Below are positions 6,566-12,606 of a stretch of DNA of 12,606 bases, in pieces (position 1 is the first letter of the stretch; every line of letters starts with the position of its first letter). The notes under the pieces are model-generated. The model saw only the letters and a list, made by a program, of their open reading frames with translations, was not told where the DNA came from and searched no databases. Source of the stretch: Burkholderiaceae bacterium (GTDB taxonomy: Bacteria > Pseudomonadota > Gammaproteobacteria > Burkholderiales > Burkholderiaceae); contig JAGOEY010000004.1 in assembly GCA_017997515.1 (NCBI GenBank), positions 1 through 12,606 on the forward strand, in the 5' to 3' direction. The position numbers were made by a program, and so were the translations under genes.

Positions 6566-6610
6566 TTAGCCTTCCACGCCGCAAGAGCGTGTTCGCGCTC
6601 CAAAGCCGCT

Positions 6611-9600
6611 TTATGCAGCCTGGCGCGCCGCCAGCGGGTCGCGCCACTTGGCCAGCAGCTCAGCCCAGCGCACCCGCGCCGCCGCCAGGTTGCGTTCCTT
6701 CACATGGCCGTAGCCCCGGATCTGCTCGGGCAGGCTGGCGATCTCCAGCGCGGTGGCGTGGTTGGTGGCGGTCAGGCTGGCGATCACTTCCTCGATGCTG
6801 GCGCGGTACTCACCGATCAGCGCACGCTCGGTCTTGCGCTCCTCGGTGCGGCCAAAGATGTCGAGCGCGGTGCCGCGCAGGCCTTTGAGTTTGGCAAGCA
6901 TCTTGAAGCCGGTCAGCATGCCGGGGCCGAACTTTTGCTTCTGCAACTGGCCCTTGCTGTTCTTCTTGGCAATGATCGGCGGGGCGAGGTGGTAGTGGAG
7001 TTTGAAGTCGCCTTCAAACATGCCGTTCACCCGGTCGAGGAAGGTGGTGTCGGTGTGCAGCCGCGCCACTTCGTACTCGTCCTTGTAGGCCATGAGTTTG
7101 AACAGGTAACGCGCCACCGTTTCGGTCAGCGCGGTCTTGCCCGTAGCGGCGGCTTCGGCCTTTTGCACCTGCGCGATGAACGCGCGGTACTGCTCGGCAT
7201 AGGCCACGTTCTGGTAACCGGTGAGGAAGTCAACACGGCTCTTGACCAGGCTCTCGACCGTCTCGCGTTTCTTGAACTCGATCACCTGGCCGGGTGACGC
7301 CAGTTTTTGTACAGCGGCCAGATCGTGGGCGGCGCGGCGGCCCCATTCAAACGCGGTTTTGTTGTTCTCGATCGCCACGTTGTTGAGTTCGATGGCCCGC
7401 ATCAACGACGCGTAGTCCAGCGGCACCCAGCCCTTTTGCCAGGCATAGCCCAGCAGCATCGGGTTGGCATACAGCGTGTCACCCATCAGCGCGTTGGCCA
7501 CCGCGTCAGCGTCAAAGCTGCCCACGCCGTGCAGGCCCACGGCACGTGCCACCACATTGGCGCAATCGTCCTGCGGGTTCTGCCAGTTGGCGTTGCGCAC
7601 AAAGGCCGCTGTGGGCGTGCTGTGGGTGTTGAGCGCGACATGGGTGCGCCCTTCACGCATACGCGCCAAGGTTTCGGCATTAACTGCCACCAGCGGGTCG
7701 GCCGCCAGCACCAGGTCAGCCGCTGCGGTGCCGACACGCGTGGTACGGATCGCGTCCTGCGACGCACCCACCAGCACATGGCTCCAGGTGGCGCCGCCCT
7801 TTTGCGCCAGGCCCGCCGCGTCTTGTGTGACGATGCCTTTGCCTTCGATGTGCGCGGCCATACCCAGCAGCTGGCCGATGGTGATGACACCCGTGCCACC
7901 GACACCGGCGACGACGATGCCCCAGACCTGGTCATGGGCGAGTTGGGGAACCGTGGGCTCTGGCATCGCTCCCATCTCGAAGGGCGAATTGGCTTTGTTC
8001 TTCGCCTTCTTCTTGAGCGCACCGCCTTCGACGGTGACAAAACTCGGGCAGAAACCTTTCAGGCAACTCGTATCCTTGTTGCAGGTGCTCTGGTTGATGG
8101 TGCGTTTGCGGCCAAATTCGGTTTCCAGCGGCTCGACCGACAGGCAGTTGCTTTGTACGCTGCAGTCGCCGCAGCCTTCACACACCAGCTCGTTGATGAC
8201 CACCCGCACGGCCGGGTCGACAGCGGTGCCACGCTTGCGGCGGCGGCGCTTCTCGGTGGCGCAGGTCTGGTCGTAAATGATGGCGGTGGTGCCTTTGATC
8301 TCGCGGAACTCGCGCTGGATGTCGTCGAGCAGATCGCGGTGTTTCACCTCAGGGTCACCCGCCACCTTCACGCCCTGGTACTTCTCGGGCTCGTCGGTGA
8401 CGATCACCACTTTGGTCGTGCCTTCGGCCAACAGGCTTTGGGCAATCTGCAGCACCGAGTGGCCTTCGGGTCGCTCACCGACGGTCTGGCCGCCGGTCAT
8501 CGCGACCGCGTCGTTGTACAGAATTTTGTAAGTGATGTTCACCCCCGCCGCGATGCTCTGGCGGATCGCCAGCAGGCCGCTGTGGAAGTAGGTGCCGTCG
8601 CCCAGGTTCGCGAAGATGTGTTGGTCGGTCGTGAAGGGCTGCTGGCCGACCCATGGCACACCTTCACCGCCCATCTGGGTGAAGCCAATGGTGCTGCGGT
8701 CCATCCAAGTCGCCATGAAGTGGCAGCCAATGCCCCCCATGGCACGTGAGCCTTCGGGCACCACGGTGCTGGTGTTGTGCGGGCAGCCGGAGCAGAACCA
8801 GGGCTGGCGGCCCTCGGCCACACCACCCACCTGCAGCACGTCCATGGAGCGCTCTTTGGCTTCCAGGATGGCCATTTGCGCATCGACCCGGGCGCGCATG
8901 TCGGCACCGGCGTGGTCCAGGATGCCAAGCTTCTTCAGCCGCTTCACGATGGCCTTGGCGATCAGCGCCGGGTTCAGGTCGGCGTTGGCACGCAGCAGGG
9001 TGTTGGCCGTCGGGTTGGGCATGGCCCACTCGCCGCCGGAGTAGTCACCCTCCATCTCGTTGAACTTGCCCAGCACGTTGGGCCGCACATCGGCGCGCCA
9101 GTTGTACAACTCTTCCTTGAGTTGGTATTCGATGACCTGGCGTTTTTCTTCGACCACCAGAATCTCTTGCAGGCCGGTGGCGAAGTCGCGGGTCAGTTGT
9201 GCCTCCAGCGGCCACACCACACCCACCTTGTGCAGGCGGATGCCGAGCTGGCGGCAGGTGGCGTCGTCCAGGCCCAGGTCGAGCAGCGCCTGGCGCGTGT
9301 CGTTGTAGGCCTTGCCGCTGGCCATGATGCCGAAACGGTCGTTTGGCCCCTCGATCACGTTGTGGTTGAGCTTGTTGGCGCGGATGTAGGCCAGCGCGGC
9401 GTACCACTTGTAATGCATCAGCCGCGCTTCCTGCTCCAGCGCATGGTCGGGCCAGCGGATGTGCAGACCGCCGGGCGGCATCTCGAAATCGGTGGGTATG
9501 ACGATGTTGACGCGCTCGGGGTCGATCATCGCGGTGGCGCTGGATTCAACAATCTCCTGGATCGTCTTCATGCCCGACCACACACCCGAAAAACGGCTCA

Positions 9601-10201
9601 TCGCAAACGCGTGGATACCCAGGTCGAGGATCTCCTGCACGTTGGTCGGGAAGAACACCGGTGTGCCACAGGCCTTGAAGATGTGGTCGCTCTGGTGCGC
9701 CGCCGTGCTGCTCTTGCTGATGTGGTCGTCGCCCGCGACAGCGATCACACCGCCAAACTCGGTGGTGCCCGCCATGTTGGCGTGTTTGAACACGTCCGAG
9801 CAGCGGTCCACCCCCGGGCCCTTGCCGTACCAGATACCAAACACACCGTCGAACTTGTTGGTGCCTTTGGGCGAGAAGCCGAGCTGCTGCGTACCCCACA
9901 GCGCGGTGGCCGCCAGCTCTTCGTTCACACCGGGCTGGAACACGATGTTCTGCGCCTTCAGGTACTTGCTGGCCTTCCACAGCGCCTGGTCGTAACCGCC
10001 GAGCGGTGAACCGCGGTAACCACTGATGAAACCCGCCGTGTTTTTGCCTTGTTGCGCGTCGCGCAGGCGCTGCAGCATGGGCAGCTTGACGAGGGCTTGT
10101 ACGCCGCTCATGAAGGCGCGGCCGTAATCGAGGCTGTATTTGTCGTCGAGCGTGACTGTCTCTAGGGCCTTGCGGATGTGCTCGGGCAGGGGGGCGTTCA
10201 T
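6611..10201 (-). CDS. Indolepyruvate:ferredoxin oxidoreductase family protein (IorA-IorB fusion)
   Basis: This is a predicted cytoplasmic TPP and iron-sulfur enzyme that oxidatively decarboxylates aryl- or branched 2-oxo acids from amino-acid transamination to acyl-CoA, passing electrons to ferredoxin. The product has 1196 residues, typical of the proteobacterial single-chain fusion. In order it shows an N-terminal pyruvate-oxidoreductase-like domain (about 25-240, GYRGSPLGGYD at 61-71) and CSGCPHN (470-476). The TPP site has GDG (534-536) and YND-AVAMTGGQ (562-572). Cluster cysteines follow at 674, 677, 680 and 686, with a second set at 707, 713 and 718. The gamma-type nucleotide-fold domain carries GVGGTG (766-771), and a C-terminal extension (about 940-1196) completes the chain. 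ATG 10201 has AGGAG with a 9-nt spacing; the longer in-frame start at 10288 would run through the predicted -10 box. It is divergent from an Lrp-type regulator. The exact substrate is not visible. Confidence 0.93.
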   Translation of the reverse strand: MNAPLPEHIRKALETVTLDDKYSLDYGRAFMSGVQALVKLPMLQRLRDAQQGKNTAGFISGYRGSPLGGYDQALWKASKYLKAQNIVFQPGVNEELAATALWGTQQLGFSPKGTNKFDGVFGIWYGKGPGVDRCSDVFKHANMAGTTEFGGVIAVAGDDHISKSSTAAHQSDHIFKACGTPVFFPTNVQEILDLGIHAFAMSRFSGVWSGMKTIQEIVESSATAMIDPERVNIVIPTDFEMPPGGLHIRWPDHALEQEARLMHYKWYAALAYIRANKLNHNVIEGPNDRFGIMASGKAYNDTRQALLDLGLDDATCRQLGIRLHKVGVVWPLEAQLTRDFATGLQEILVVEEKRQVIEYQLKEELYNWRADVRPNVLGKFNEMEGDYSGGEWAMPNPTANTLLRANADLNPALIAKAIVKRLKKLGILDHAGADMRARVDAQMAILEAKERSMDVLQVGGVAEGRQPWFCSGCPHNTSTVVPEGSRAMGGIGCHFMATWMDRSTIGFTQMGGEGVPWVGQQPFTTDQHIFANLGDGTYFHSGLLAIRQSIAAGVNITYKILYNDAVAMTGGQTVGERPEGHSVLQIAQSLLAEGTTKVVIVTDEPEKYQGVKVAGDPEVKHRDLLDDIQREFREIKGTTAIIYDQTCATEKRRRRKRGTAVDPAVRVVINELVCEGCGDCSVQSNCLSVEPLETEFGRKRTINQSTCNKDTSCLKGFCPSFVTVEGGALKKKAKNKANSPFEMGAMPEPTVPQLAHDQVWGIVVAGVGGTGVITIGQLLGMAAHIEGKGIVTQDAAGLAQKGGATWSHVLVGASQDAIRTTRVGTAAADLVLAADPLVAVNAETLARMREGRTHVALNTHSTPTAAFVRNANWQNPQDDCANVVARAVGLHGVGSFDADAVANALMGDTLYANPMLLGYAWQKGWVPLDYASLMRAIELNNVAIENNKTAFEWGRRAAHDLAAVQKLASPGQVIEFKKRETVESLVKSRVDFLTGYQNVAYAEQYRAFIAQVQKAEAAATGKTALTETVARYLFKLMAYKDEYEVARLHTDTTFLDRVNGMFEGDFKLHYHLAPPIIAKKNSKGQLQKQKFGPGMLTGFKMLAKLKGLRGTALDIFGRTEERKTERALIGEYRASIEEVIASLTATNHATALEIASLPEQIRGYGHVKERNLAAARVRWAELLAKWRDPLAARQAA

Positions 10202-10210
10202 CGTTTGTGT

Positions 10211-10215
10211 CTCCT
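10211..10215 (-). promoter_or_regulatory. Shine-Dalgarno site deciding the oxidoreductase start
   Basis: AGGAG on the minus strand lies 9 nt before ATG 10201 and supports that start (MNAPLPEHIRK) over the upstream ATG at 10288. Confidence 0.7.
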
Positions 10216-10268
10216 GGTGTGGCGTGGCCTTGTGGGCGTGGCTTGCGGGGTCTGTGCCCGTGCTTGAC

Positions 10269-10287
10269 TGCAAATTGTATGTTTGCA
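10269..10287. promoter_or_regulatory. Candidate operator TGCAAA-N7-TTTGCA in the divergent intergenic region
   Basis: A perfect 6-bp palindrome with a 7-bp AT-rich centre spans 19 bp. The predicted -10 box of the oxidoreductase gene (10279-10274) overlaps its left arm and centre. A further half-site-like TTTGC lies at 10301-10305, over the regulator's own -35 box. Lrp/AsnC proteins bind dyad sites with AT-rich centres near their target promoters. The divergent regulator is therefore the likely ligand, which is inference. Confidence 0.45.
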
Positions 10288-10302
10288 CACCGGATCAGTG
10301 TT
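10274..10302 (-). promoter_or_regulatory. Candidate promoter of the oxidoreductase gene
   Basis: TACAAT (10279-10274, minus strand) is a good -10 hexamer. The sequence 17 bp upstream (AACACT, 10302-10297) is a poor -35, as in activator-dependent promoters. Transcription would start near 10267, giving a leader of about 66 nt. Confidence 0.4.
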
Positions 10303-10331
10303 TGCGTTTTATGCCTTGATTTGGCTAAGAT
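10302..10331 (+). promoter_or_regulatory. Candidate promoter of the Lrp-type regulator
   Basis: TTGCGT (10302-10307) and TAAGAT (10326-10331) are separated by 18 bp. They match the consensus hexamers at 4 and 5 of 6 positions. The predicted start near 10338 leaves a short leader of about 24 nt without a visible Shine-Dalgarno sequence. Confidence 0.4.
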
Positions 10332-10361
10332 GCGCAAGATTCTTTCTTTGTTTTGCCCATC

Positions 10362-10865
10362 ATGGAAACACTCGACAAGTTTGACCGGTCCATCCTGGAC
10401 GAGCTGCAAGCCGATGCCCGGCTCACCAATGCCGAGCTGGCCTCGCGTGTCGGGCTGTCGGCGGCACCGTGCTGGCGGCGGGTGCGGGCGCTGGAACAGG
10501 CGGGCTACATCGTGGGTTACCGCGCAGAAATCGACCGCCACAAGATCGGCCTGGGGGTGCTCGCGTTTGTGCGGCTGGACGCCGACCGCAACACCGGCGA
10601 AGCGCTGCGCACCATGGAGGAGGCCATCCGCAAGATTCCCGAGATCGTGTCCTGCCACTACATCAGCGGCGCGGGCACGTTCGAGCTGCAGGTGGTGTCC
10701 CGCGACCTGGACTCGTTTTCGCAGTTTGCGCGCCAGGTGCTGATCAACCTGCCCAACGTGAAAGACTTACACACCAGCTTCTCGCTGGGGGAAGTGAAAG
10801 CCAGCAGCGCGTTGCCCCTGGGCCATCTGGGCACAGCAGACACGGCATGCGGCAACAGAACCTGA
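10362..10865 (+). CDS. Lrp/AsnC family transcriptional regulator
   Basis: The product is 167 residues, normal for the family with a slightly long tail. The N-terminal HTH (about 4-63) contains DRSILDELQADARLTNAELA and the recognition helix LSAAPCWRRVRALEQAGYI (32-50). The RAM effector-binding domain follows (about 65-145) with SGAGTFELQVVSRDLDSF (102-119). The last 20 residues are probably disordered. Lrp-type proteins form dimers and higher oligomers and usually sense amino acids. ATG 10362 is used because METLDKFDRSIL is the typical N-terminus; an in-frame TTG at 10353 adds three residues. No Shine-Dalgarno site is visible for either. It is divergent from the oxidoreductase gene and 48 nt ahead of the MFS gene, so both are plausible targets together with autoregulation. 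Confidence 0.94.
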   Translation: METLDKFDRSILDELQADARLTNAELASRVGLSAAPCWRRVRALEQAGYIVGYRAEIDRHKIGLGVLAFVRLDADRNTGEALRTMEEAIRKIPEIVSCHYISGAGTFELQVVSRDLDSFSQFARQVLINLPNVKDLHTSFSLGEVKASSALPLGHLGTADTACGNRT

Positions 10866-10913
10866 TCTCCACACGCCGTCAGCGTGACCCCCACCCGTCA
10901 GCAATAATGCCCC

Positions 10914-12527
10914 ATGCCACCTGAGCTTCCGCCAGAACAGCCCCCCGTCCGCGCTGCGCCACCGTCCGCACTGGCACCTTTGTCGCTGCCGGTGTTCCGT
11001 ATGTTGTGGAGCACCTGGCTCATCGCCAACATCTGCATGTGGATGAACGATGTGGCCGCAGCCTGGATGATGACCTCGCTCACCACCTCGCCGATCTGGG
11101 TCGCGCTGGTGCAGTCAGCCTCCACCCTGCCCGTGCTTTTGCTCGGCCTGCCCAGCGGCGCGCTGGCCGACATCCTGGACCGGCGGCGCTGGCTGGTGGC
11201 CACCCAGTTCTGGCTGGCTGCAACAGCCATCGCGCTGTGTGCGGCCATCATGCTGGACATGATGACGGCACCGCTGCTGCTGATCCTGACCTTCATGAAC
11301 GGGATTGGCCTGGCACTGCGCTGGCCGGTGTTTGCCGCCATCGTGCCCGAGCTGGTGCCCCGCGCCCAGCTGCCTGCAGCTTTGGGGCTCAACGGCATTT
11401 CGATGAATGCGTCGCGCATCATCGGCCCGCTCACCGCCGGGGTGCTGATTGCCAGCGCTGGCACGGTCTGGGTGTTTGTGCTGAACGCGGTGTTGTCGCT
11501 GGTGTCGGGGTTTGTGGTGCTGCGCTGGCGGCGCACCCACACGCCCAACCCGTTGGGCCGCGAAAAACTCATGGGTGCCATGCGGGTGGGGCTGCAGTTT
11601 GTGCGCCAGTCGCAACGTATGCGGGCGGTGCTGACCCGCGTGGCCATTTTCTTTTTCCACTCCACCGCATTGCTGGCCCTTTTGCCGCTGCTGGCGCGCA
11701 ACTTGCAGGGCGGGGGCGCAGGCACGTTCACGCTGCTGCTCGCCGCCATGGGCACCGGTGCCATCGTGGCCGTGCTTCTGATGCCCCGGCTGCGCCAGGC
11801 GTTCGGGCGCGACCAGCTGGTGCTGCGCGGCACAGTGCTGCAGTCGGTGGCAACCGCCATCATGGCGTTTGCACCCAACACCTGGGTTGCGGTGCCCGCC
11901 ATGTTCTTCGGCGGTATGGCATGGATCACGGTGGCCAATTCACTGTCGGTGTCGGCGCAGCTGGCCTTGCCAGACTGGGTGCGGGCCCGTGGCATGTCCA
12001 CCTTCCAGATGGCCATCATGGGTGCCAGCGCCATTGGTGCCGCCTTGTGGGGCCAGGTGGCCACCGTGAGCACATTACACACCAGCCTGTCGGTTGCCGC
12101 AGTCAGTGGCACGGTGATGATGCTTGCGGCCTTGCGCTGGGTGACCGATGTGACAGGGGATGACGATGTCAGCCCGGCCATGACCGGCTGGGCCGCAGCG
12201 CCCCCCACACAAACACCCGATGAAGAGGGCCGCGTGGTCACCACGGTGGAGTACCTGATCGACCCCGCACGTGCGGCGGCGTTTCACACCGTGATGGAGC
12301 AGACCCGGCGTGCACGCCTTGGGCAAGGTGCCACGGCCTGGGCACTGCTGCACGACATTGCGGCACCCAACCGCTACATCGAACACATCGTGGACCCCAG
12401 CTGGACCGACCACCTGCGGCGTTTCAACCGCGCCACGGCAGCAGACATGGCGCGGCGCGAACGGCGTTTGGCGTTCCATGTGGGGGATGTGCCGCCCCGG
12501 GTCACCCGCTACGTCGTACGCCACTGA
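10914..12527 (+). CDS. MFS transporter, enterobactin-exporter-like (MFS_3) with C-terminal soluble domain
   Basis: This is a predicted inner-membrane proton-coupled exporter of 537 residues. After a Pro-rich start (1-22), hydrophobic segments run to about 410. The MFS motif between TM2 and TM3 is visible as GLPSGALADILDRRRWLV (78-95), and NGISMNASRIIGPLTAG is at 160-176. The soluble tail (about 438-535) reads VVTTVEYLIDPARAAAF, then WALLHDIAAPNRYIEHIV, then FHVGDVPPRVTRYVV. This looks like the ferredoxin-like (antibiotic-biosynthesis-monooxygenase-type) extension that I recall in this transporter family, so the length is normal. Substrate cannot be read from the sequence. ATG 10914 lacks a clear ribosome-binding site. 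The 48-nt gap after the regulator holds only a weak CACGC-N5-GCGTG hairpin (10872-10886), so co-transcription with the regulator is likely. Confidence 0.92.
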   Translation: MPPELPPEQPPVRAAPPSALAPLSLPVFRMLWSTWLIANICMWMNDVAAAWMMTSLTTSPIWVALVQSASTLPVLLLGLPSGALADILDRRRWLVATQFWLAATAIALCAAIMLDMMTAPLLLILTFMNGIGLALRWPVFAAIVPELVPRAQLPAALGLNGISMNASRIIGPLTAGVLIASAGTVWVFVLNAVLSLVSGFVVLRWRRTHTPNPLGREKLMGAMRVGLQFVRQSQRMRAVLTRVAIFFFHSTALLALLPLLARNLQGGGAGTFTLLLAAMGTGAIVAVLLMPRLRQAFGRDQLVLRGTVLQSVATAIMAFAPNTWVAVPAMFFGGMAWITVANSLSVSAQLALPDWVRARGMSTFQMAIMGASAIGAALWGQVATVSTLHTSLSVAAVSGTVMMLAALRWVTDVTGDDDVSPAMTGWAAAPPTQTPDEEGRVVTTVEYLIDPARAAAFHTVMEQTRRARLGQGATAWALLHDIAAPNRYIEHIVDPSWTDHLRRFNRATAADMARRERRLAFHVGDVPPRVTRYVVRH

Positions 12528-12535
12528 CAACAAAA

Positions 12536-12566
12536 ATGCCGGAGGCACTGGTGTGCACTCCGGCAT
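12536..12566. terminator. Stem-loop terminator downstream of the MFS gene, best oriented for a converging gene
   Basis: ATGCCGGAG (12536-12544) pairs perfectly with CTCCGGCAT (12558-12566), and an inner GCAC-TGGT-GTGC stem gives a total of about 13 bp with one bulged A. On the plus strand the 3' side is GTTCT, a weak T-tract, 8 nt after the MFS stop codon. On the minus strand the stem is followed by TTTTTGTTG, a proper intrinsic terminator tail. It therefore probably serves a gene entering from the right and may act in both directions. Confidence 0.75.
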
Positions 12567-12606
12567 GTTCTAAAAGCTGCGCCCTCACGTGCGGCGCAGG
12601 CCTGCC

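Noticed and set aside
7307..10009. Two long plus-strand frames (7307-8749 and 8777-10009) opposite the oxidoreductase gene
   Set aside because: They are antisense shadows of a strongly supported enzyme with intact motifs; the products are low-complexity and match nothing I know.
10202..10288. Longer oxidoreductase start at ATG 10288
   Set aside because: The added 29 codons cross the predicted -10 box and operator, while ATG 10201 has a strong AGGAG site and the expected N-terminus.
10898..12244. Minus-strand frame of 448 codons opposite the MFS gene
   Set aside because: It is an antisense shadow of the transporter. Its Ser/Thr/Ala-rich composition is the mirror of hydrophobic membrane codons, and no domain is visible.
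12585..12606. Partial minus-strand CDS at the right edge (A-G-L-R-R-T-stop)
   Set aside because: Seven codons are too few to support a gene call; it is recorded only as context for the terminator.
1..12606. CRISPR array, tRNA, rRNA, insertion sequence or prophage genes
   Set aside because: No regularly spaced repeats, cloverleaf-like segments, rRNA motifs, transposase or phage-like coding regions were seen.

Overview
The window looks like chromosomal DNA from a betaproteobacterium of the Burkholderiales, most likely Comamonadaceae (Rhodoferax/Acidovorax-like). This rests on the high-GC codon usage, the fused indolepyruvate oxidoreductase, the DUF1631 protein, and two palindromic intergenic elements that resemble small dispersed repeats I associate with that family. 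The species assignment is inference. Nothing here marks a phage, a plasmid, an insertion sequence or a CRISPR locus.

Layout, left to right. (1) At 1-275 on the minus strand is the N-terminal part of a HipA-family (YjjJ-like) protein, cut by the window edge. Its upstream region (276-358) is AT-rich and carries repeated TGAATAGATA and TATCC motifs and a plausible promoter. (2) At 368-522 lies intergenic DNA ending in a complex palindromic repeat that abuts the next gene's stop codon. (3) From 6337 down to 522 on the minus strand runs a four-gene cluster, yajC - secD - secF - DUF1631 gene. YajC, SecD and SecF are the accessory subunits of the Sec translocon in the inner membrane. The 789-residue DUF1631 protein begins 18 nt after secF and in the same reading frame. 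(4) At 6338-6610 is a non-coding junction with a candidate yajC -10 box, a 7-bp inverted repeat and a second dispersed palindromic repeat. (5) At 6611-10201 on the minus strand is a 1196-residue fused indolepyruvate:ferredoxin oxidoreductase-family enzyme. (6) On the plus strand, diverging from it across a 160-bp intergenic region, are an Lrp/AsnC-family regulator (10362-10865) and, 48 bp later, a 537-residue MFS exporter (10914-12527). (7) At 12536-12566 is a strong stem-loop terminator, better placed for a gene converging from the right than for the exporter.

Functional reading. The left half is housekeeping protein export plus an uncharacterised passenger gene. The right half is a small amino-acid-catabolism and efflux module. 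The Lrp-type protein is the natural candidate regulator of both the divergent oxidoreductase and the exporter downstream of it. A perfect 6+7+6 palindrome (TGCAAA-N7-TTTGCA) covers the predicted -10 box of the oxidoreductase gene and is the best candidate operator in the window. I did not find a clearly new multi-gene system. The observations most worth a second look are the secF-DUF1631 coupling, the palindromic operator, and the structured spacers inside the sec operon.
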